NCBI GenBank assembly: GCA_902767065.1
Contig: CACXFW010000002.1
Coordinates: 1 to 8,498 of the forward strand
DNA from: an uncultured Lachnospiraceae bacterium
Lineage (GTDB): Bacteria > Bacillota > Clostridia > Lachnospirales > Lachnospiraceae
DNA length: 8,498 nucleotides
Direction of reading: 5' to 3'
Position numbers and translations under genes: made by a program. Positions within the stretch are counted from its first letter, which is position 1. Every line of letters begins with the position of its first letter. A model generated the notes under the pieces. That model saw nothing but the letters and a program-made list of their open reading frames with translations, was not told the origin of the DNA and made no database searches. Below are positions 5,687 to 8,498 of this stretch, in pieces.

Positions 5687-5747
5687 GTTCTGCCCCGCGG
5701 CGAAGTTCAGAATCACTCCGTAACGGTTCACAGGCATAACCATCCTG

Positions 5748-6719
5748 TCACCTTACACACCCGATCAGATCCCGCACATCCGGGACGCAGTGGCGCTCCA
5801 GATAATCCTCGATTCCGTCAATCACACCAAGGGCTGCCCTCTGATCGTGAAATGATACCGTTCCCACCGATACTGCCGTGGCTCCTGCCATGATCATCTC
5901 CAGCGCATCCTCCGCGGTCCGGATGCCGCCCATTCCGATCACCGGGATCCGGACAGCCTTAGCGCATTCGTAAACCATGCGGACGGCTACCGGGTGGATT
6001 GCCGGTCCGCTCAGCCCTCCGGTCCGGTTCGCCAGGGCAAATGTCCTTCTCTCCACGTCAATCTTCATGCCTGTCAGTGTGTTGATCAGGGACAGGGCGT
6101 CAGCGCCTCCAGCCTCCGCAGCCCGGGCAATCTCGGCAATACTTGTCACATTCGGGCTGAGCTTCATGATGACCGGCTGGCGGGCAGCCTTCCTGACCGC
6201 CGCAGTAATCCTCTCCACGCCCTTCGGATCCGTACCGAAGGCAATCCCGCCCTCCCGGACATTGGGACAGGAGATGTTGATCTCCAGAAAATCCACCCTC
6301 CGCTCACCTGAGAGCTTTTCAACGCAGTCGAGATACTCTTCCTCAGAGTGGCCGCAGACATTCACAACCACCTTTGTTCCGGTCATCCCTGACGAAAGTG
6401 CCAAGGATCCCTCCTCAGCTGGTTCCTCATCCGGAAGCAATGTCTCCTCCAGAAACTTCAGATCCCTCCCGGCGAAGACTTCAAACCCGGGATTCTGCAG
6501 TCCGATGGCATTCAGCATGCCGGATGGCGTCTCGCAGATCCTGGGCGTCGGATTCCCTTCCCACGGGGTCGACGCAACCCCCTTGGTCACCACCGCCCCC
6601 AGGCGGTTCAGATCAAAAAACTCAGAAAACTCTGCGCCGGAACCGAAGGTTCCCGAAGCGGTCATGACCGGATTCTTCAGTCTGACCCCGCACAGGTCCA
6701 CACTCATATTATGTGTCAT
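5748..6719 (-). CDS. pyrD: Dihydroorotate dehydrogenase class 1B, catalytic subunit
   Basis: PyrD oxidises dihydroorotate to orotate with FMN; class 1B enzymes pass electrons through PyrK to NAD+. The protein has 323 residues from the chosen start. The catalytic Cys is in NISCPNVREGG (Cys151), which marks class 1; class 2 enzymes have Ser there. Other landmarks are VVTKGV around Lys46, NAIGLQNPG (70-78), the LINTL segment (211-215) and the FMN phosphate sites GGLSGPAI (234-241) and GMGGI (262-266). The ATG at 6717-6719 is preferred because AGGAG lies 5 bases upstream. An ATG 12 codons earlier (6755) lies inside a small hairpin with a weak site. The region around residues 95-115 carries an extra Glu/Pro/Ser/Gly-rich stretch (DEEPAEEGSLALSSG), making it about 12 residues longer than the 311-residue enzymes I remember. 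The neighbouring pyrK supports class 1B. Confidence 0.96.
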   Translation of the reverse strand: MTHNMSVDLCGVRLKNPVMTASGTFGSGAEFSEFFDLNRLGAVVTKGVASTPWEGNPTPRICETPSGMLNAIGLQNPGFEVFAGRDLKFLEETLLPDEEPAEEGSLALSSGMTGTKVVVNVCGHSEEEYLDCVEKLSGERRVDFLEINISCPNVREGGIAFGTDPKGVERITAAVRKAARQPVIMKLSPNVTSIAEIARAAEAGGADALSLINTLTGMKIDVERRTFALANRTGGLSGPAIHPVAVRMVYECAKAVRIPVIGMGGIRTAEDALEMIMAGATAVSVGTVSFHDQRAALGVIDGIEDYLERHCVPDVRDLIGCVR

Positions 6720-6763
6720 GCTCACTCCTGTTCTGCTGGTTGAAGCTGTTTTCATCTGCCTTC

Positions 6764-6873
6764 AGATGCTGTCCGGGATGACAGGAACACCGGGACTTCA
6801 GAGGATGATCCGGGGCGACAGATACACCGGGCCTTCAGAGAATGATCTCGGTCGACAGGAACACCGGGCCTTC
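6764..6873 (-). repeat. 37-base tandem repeat, three copies, extending from the pyrK 3' end
   Basis: Copies on the minus strand occupy 6873-6837, 6836-6800 and 6799-6764, with an exact 37-base period for the shared core (GACAGGAACACCGGG on the plus strand at 6780 and 6854, GACAGATACACCGGG at 6817). The first copy is the coding end of pyrK (residues EGPVFLSTEIIL); the others are non-coding duplicates. Each begins GAAGGCCC or GAAGTCCC. The TGA stop of pyrK straddles the first junction (CTCT followed by GA), so gain or loss of copies leaves the PyrK protein unchanged. A fourth copy starts (GAAGGC at 6763) but stops; its first bases form a hairpin CATCTG/CAGATG at 6753-6768. The copies have diverged at several bases, so the duplication is not recent. 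Confidence 0.88.
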
Positions 6874-7608
6874 CGTACAGACCCGCTTATTCCTCACCCT
6901 GGAGTGTTCATCGATCTTCGTCGAACTGCAGACACAGCTCAGGCAGGCACCGATCCCGCATGCCATCTTCTCTTCCATCGACAGCCAGCATTCTGTTTCC
7001 CGCGCTGATGCATATTCCTTCAGCGCGCGAAGCATCGGAATCGGGCCGCAGGCATAGATGACATCCGCATCCAGATCTATCTCCCGGATGGCATCCAGCA
7101 CATTTCCCTTCGTCCCTCTGCTGCCGTCCTCCGTCGCGATCACCGTCCTGCACGGAAAGTCCTCCAGCAGGATAAGTTCATCCCGGAATCCGAGAACCGC
7201 TGTCACGTCCTGCCCGTCTTCGGTAAGTCGTTTCGAAAGCTCCAGCATCGGCGGAATCCCGATACCGCCCCCGATGGCAAATACACGCTTTCCTCTGGCC
7301 GCATCCACAGGGAAGCCGTTTCCAAGCGGCCCTGTGATCTTCACAGACTCTCCCGGTTTCAGCTGCGAAAACTCCTTCGTCCCCTGTCCCGCAATGCGGA
7401 ACACCAGTCTCAGAACCCCGCTCTTTGGATCCGCTTCACAGATCGATATGGGACGCGGAAGAAGACGGGCGCTGTCATTTGCATATACCGACACAAACTG
7501 CCCCGGCAAAGCGGCTGCCGCAATGTGCTCTGTCCTGAGCCTCAGGCTGAAAATCCGTGTTCCAATCTCATCGCATTCAAGCACGATGGCCTTTTCTGTG
7601 TATTTCAT
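6835..7608 (-). CDS. pyrK: Dihydroorotate dehydrogenase electron transfer subunit (FAD, 2Fe-2S)
   Basis: PyrK links PyrD to NAD+: electrons from FMN pass through a 2Fe-2S cluster and FAD in a PyrD2-PyrK2 complex. The 257 residues show the ferredoxin-reductase order. The FAD-binding motif is LLPRPISIC (49-57). The dinucleotide-binding loop is AIGGGIGIPPML (111-122). YACGPIPML (185-193) follows, then the cluster motif MACGIGACLSCVC with Cys217, Cys222, Cys225 and the fourth ligand Cys244 in RVCTEGPVF. The last Cys spacing (19 residues) is a little longer than in the Lactococcus protein as I recall it. The ATG at 7606-7608 has GGAG with a 5-base spacer. The gene is 41 bases after pyrF. Its final 37 bases are the founder copy of a tandem repeat that fills most of the 115-base gap before pyrD. 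Confidence 0.96.
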   Translation of the reverse strand: MKYTEKAIVLECDEIGTRIFSLRLRTEHIAAAALPGQFVSVYANDSARLLPRPISICEADPKSGVLRLVFRIAGQGTKEFSQLKPGESVKITGPLGNGFPVDAARGKRVFAIGGGIGIPPMLELSKRLTEDGQDVTAVLGFRDELILLEDFPCRTVIATEDGSRGTKGNVLDAIREIDLDADVIYACGPIPMLRALKEYASARETECWLSMEEKMACGIGACLSCVCSSTKIDEHSRVRNKRVCTEGPVFLSTEIIL

Positions 7609-7649
7609 TTCCGCTCCAATCTGCTGCCGGTCAGCTTTCCCGGCGCAAT

Positions 7650-8498
7650 TCAGGCCCCGAGCGCCTGCGCGATATCCTTCTTCATATCAAGCACCGCTTC
7701 CCGCGCCGCCTGGGCAAATCCATCTTCTCCGAAGCGCTCCGCATACGGCTCTTTCCTGTACGCCGCAATGATTCCGCGGGAAGAATTGACGATCGCCCCA
7801 AGCCCATCCTCTCTGAAAAACGGGACAAGGTCTTTGCCGGTTCCGCCCTGCGCGCCGTATCCCGGCACCAGGATAAAGCTCTTCGGCATGATCTCACGCA
7901 GCTGCTTTCCCATCTCGGGATAAGTCGCGCCTACGACAGCCCCGACCCCGCTGTATCCGCTCTCGCCGATCAGCGCAGCATCACCTGCCCACTCGTTAAC
8001 CTTTCTTCCCACCAGCTCATAGAGCGGGCAGGCTTTCTGATCCTCACCGATCACCATCCGGTCCTGGAACTCCCCGCTGGACGGATTCGAAGTCTTCACC
8101 AGGACGAAGATCCCCTTTCCATGCGCCGCGCACTCCTTGACAAAGGGAAGCACGCCGTCGCTTCCAAGATACGGATTAACAGTGCAGAAGTCCTCGTCAA
8201 ATGCCGCTGCCGTACTGCCTCCAACCGCTACCCTTCCGAGATGCGCCGCTGCATACGCCGCCGATGTGGAGCCGATGTCCCCGCGTTTTACATCTCCGAT
8301 CACGATCAGGCCCTTTTTCTTACAATACTCGACTGTCCTGGCAAATGCCCGAAGCCCCTCGATTCCGTACATCTCGTACATCGCGACCTGCGGCTTCACG
8401 GCAGGGACCAGATCCGCAACCGCGTCAATAATCTCTTTGTTAAACTCCCAGATCGCCCGGGCCGCGCCCTCCAGAGTCTCTCCGCATTCGCGAAACGC
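7650..8498 (-). CDS. pyrF: Orotidine 5'-phosphate decarboxylase, group 2; 5' end missing
   Basis: PyrF decarboxylates OMP to UMP, the last step of UMP synthesis. The 282 visible residues run to a TGA at 7650-7652. The frame is open to the window edge, so the GTG at 8397-8399 is an internal Val (VKPQVAMYEMYG), not the start. Catalytic DVKRGDIGSTSAAYA lies at visible residues 69-83, with the Asp69-Lys71-Asp74 network. GSDGVLPFV (112-120), KTSNPSSGEFQD (135-146), PGYGAQGG (212-219) and the phosphate-site VNSSRGII (237-244) follow. The GDIGST form and the expected total of about 305-310 residues mark the longer group 2 PyrF, not the 240-residue E. coli type. About 25-30 N-terminal residues lie outside the window. 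It is upstream of pyrK and presumably shares its transcript. Confidence 0.95.
   Translation of the reverse strand, partial: AFRECGETLEGAARAIWEFNKEIIDAVADLVPAVKPQVAMYEMYGIEGLRAFARTVEYCKKKGLIVIGDVKRGDIGSTSAAYAAAHLGRVAVGGSTAAAFDEDFCTVNPYLGSDGVLPFVKECAAHGKGIFVLVKTSNPSSGEFQDRMVIGEDQKACPLYELVGRKVNEWAGDAALIGESGYSGVGAVVGATYPEMGKQLREIMPKSFILVPGYGAQGGTGKDLVPFFREDGLGAIVNSSRGIIAAYRKEPYAERFGEDGFAQAAREAVLDMKKDIAQALGA

Larger units (their letters stand above)
5452..5747 (-). other. Gene-free interval between pyrD and pyrE with several inverted repeats
   Basis: This is the longest non-coding stretch in the window and the only large gap within the pyr genes. It contains no credible gene; the longest frame I see just after pyrD is an 18-codon stretch reading MPVNRYGVILNFAAGQNT. 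It contains a potential pseudoknot (5589-5686) with an internal GC-rich hairpin, a second long hairpin (5533-5577), a TTTTT run on the minus strand (5525-5521), and the pyrE ribosome-binding site at 5457-5462. No PyrR-type binding loop, T-box sequence or tRNA is recognisable. Confidence 0.8.

Noticed and set aside
5452..5747. PyrR-binding attenuator, T-box or tRNA gene in the pyrD-pyrE gap
   Set aside because: I found no PyrR anti-antiterminator consensus, no T-box sequence, and no tRNA T-loop or cloverleaf.
6720..6755. Longer PyrD starting 12 codons upstream
   Set aside because: The upstream ATG lies in a small hairpin with poor ribosome-binding spacing, whereas AGGAG precedes the chosen ATG by 5 bases.
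5977..7008. Plus-strand frame of 343 codons opposite pyrD and pyrK
   Set aside because: It is antisense to intact PyrD and PyrK, crosses the intergenic repeat, and reads as low-complexity Ser/Pro/Arg-rich protein with no recognisable domain.
7609..7649. GCCGG/CCGGC inverted repeat in the pyrF-pyrK gap
   Set aside because: It is only 5 bp with no T-run, it overlaps the area just before the pyrK ribosome-binding site, and such repeats are expected by chance in this GC-rich DNA.

Overview
The window is a densely packed, single-strand stretch of a bacterial chromosome: every gene I can support is on the minus strand. Transcription order is pyrF (5' end cut off by the window edge), pyrK, pyrD, a 296-base non-coding gap, pyrE, a 52-residue membrane peptide, a 105-residue three-helix membrane protein, a 696-residue M29-type aminopeptidase, purE, purM and purN (3' end cut off). 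The organism is most probably a fairly GC-rich member of the Lachnospiraceae (Clostridia). Reasons are the class 1B dihydroorotate dehydrogenase with its PyrK partner, the long group 2 PyrF, the Clostridia-type PurE (GAGMAAHLPGM), and the large aminopeptidase and DUF6142-like protein, which I recall from that family. This is recognition from memory, not a search.

Region 1 (5748-8498) encodes the last steps of UMP synthesis except PyrE: PyrD/PyrK oxidise dihydroorotate using NAD+, and PyrF decarboxylates OMP. Region 2 (5452-5747) is a gene-free gap inside the pyr cluster. It holds a potential H-type pseudoknot with 8-bp and 9-bp helices plus two strong hairpins, and is the most interesting non-coding piece here. 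Region 3 (4595-5451) holds pyrE and a tiny membrane protein gene. Region 4 (2025-4569) holds the second membrane protein and the aminopeptidase, separated by a 33-base tandem repeat that copies the ribosome-binding site and start region of the aminopeptidase. Region 5 (1-2024) is a purE-purM-purN operon with its own near-consensus promoter (TTGACA, 17 bases, TAGAAT). Its -35 box starts on the base after the aminopeptidase stop codon.

The genes join two nucleotide pathways. PyrE uses PRPP to make OMP, and the pur genes use the PRPP-derived ribosylamine path to IMP. The aminopeptidase and two membrane proteins between them have no obvious nucleotide role; their co-location is the functional puzzle. 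Two different short tandem arrays (37-bp period at the pyrK end, about 33-bp period at the aminopeptidase start) each duplicate exactly one edge of a gene. I saw no mobile element, CRISPR array, tRNA or rRNA, and no convincing intrinsic terminator.
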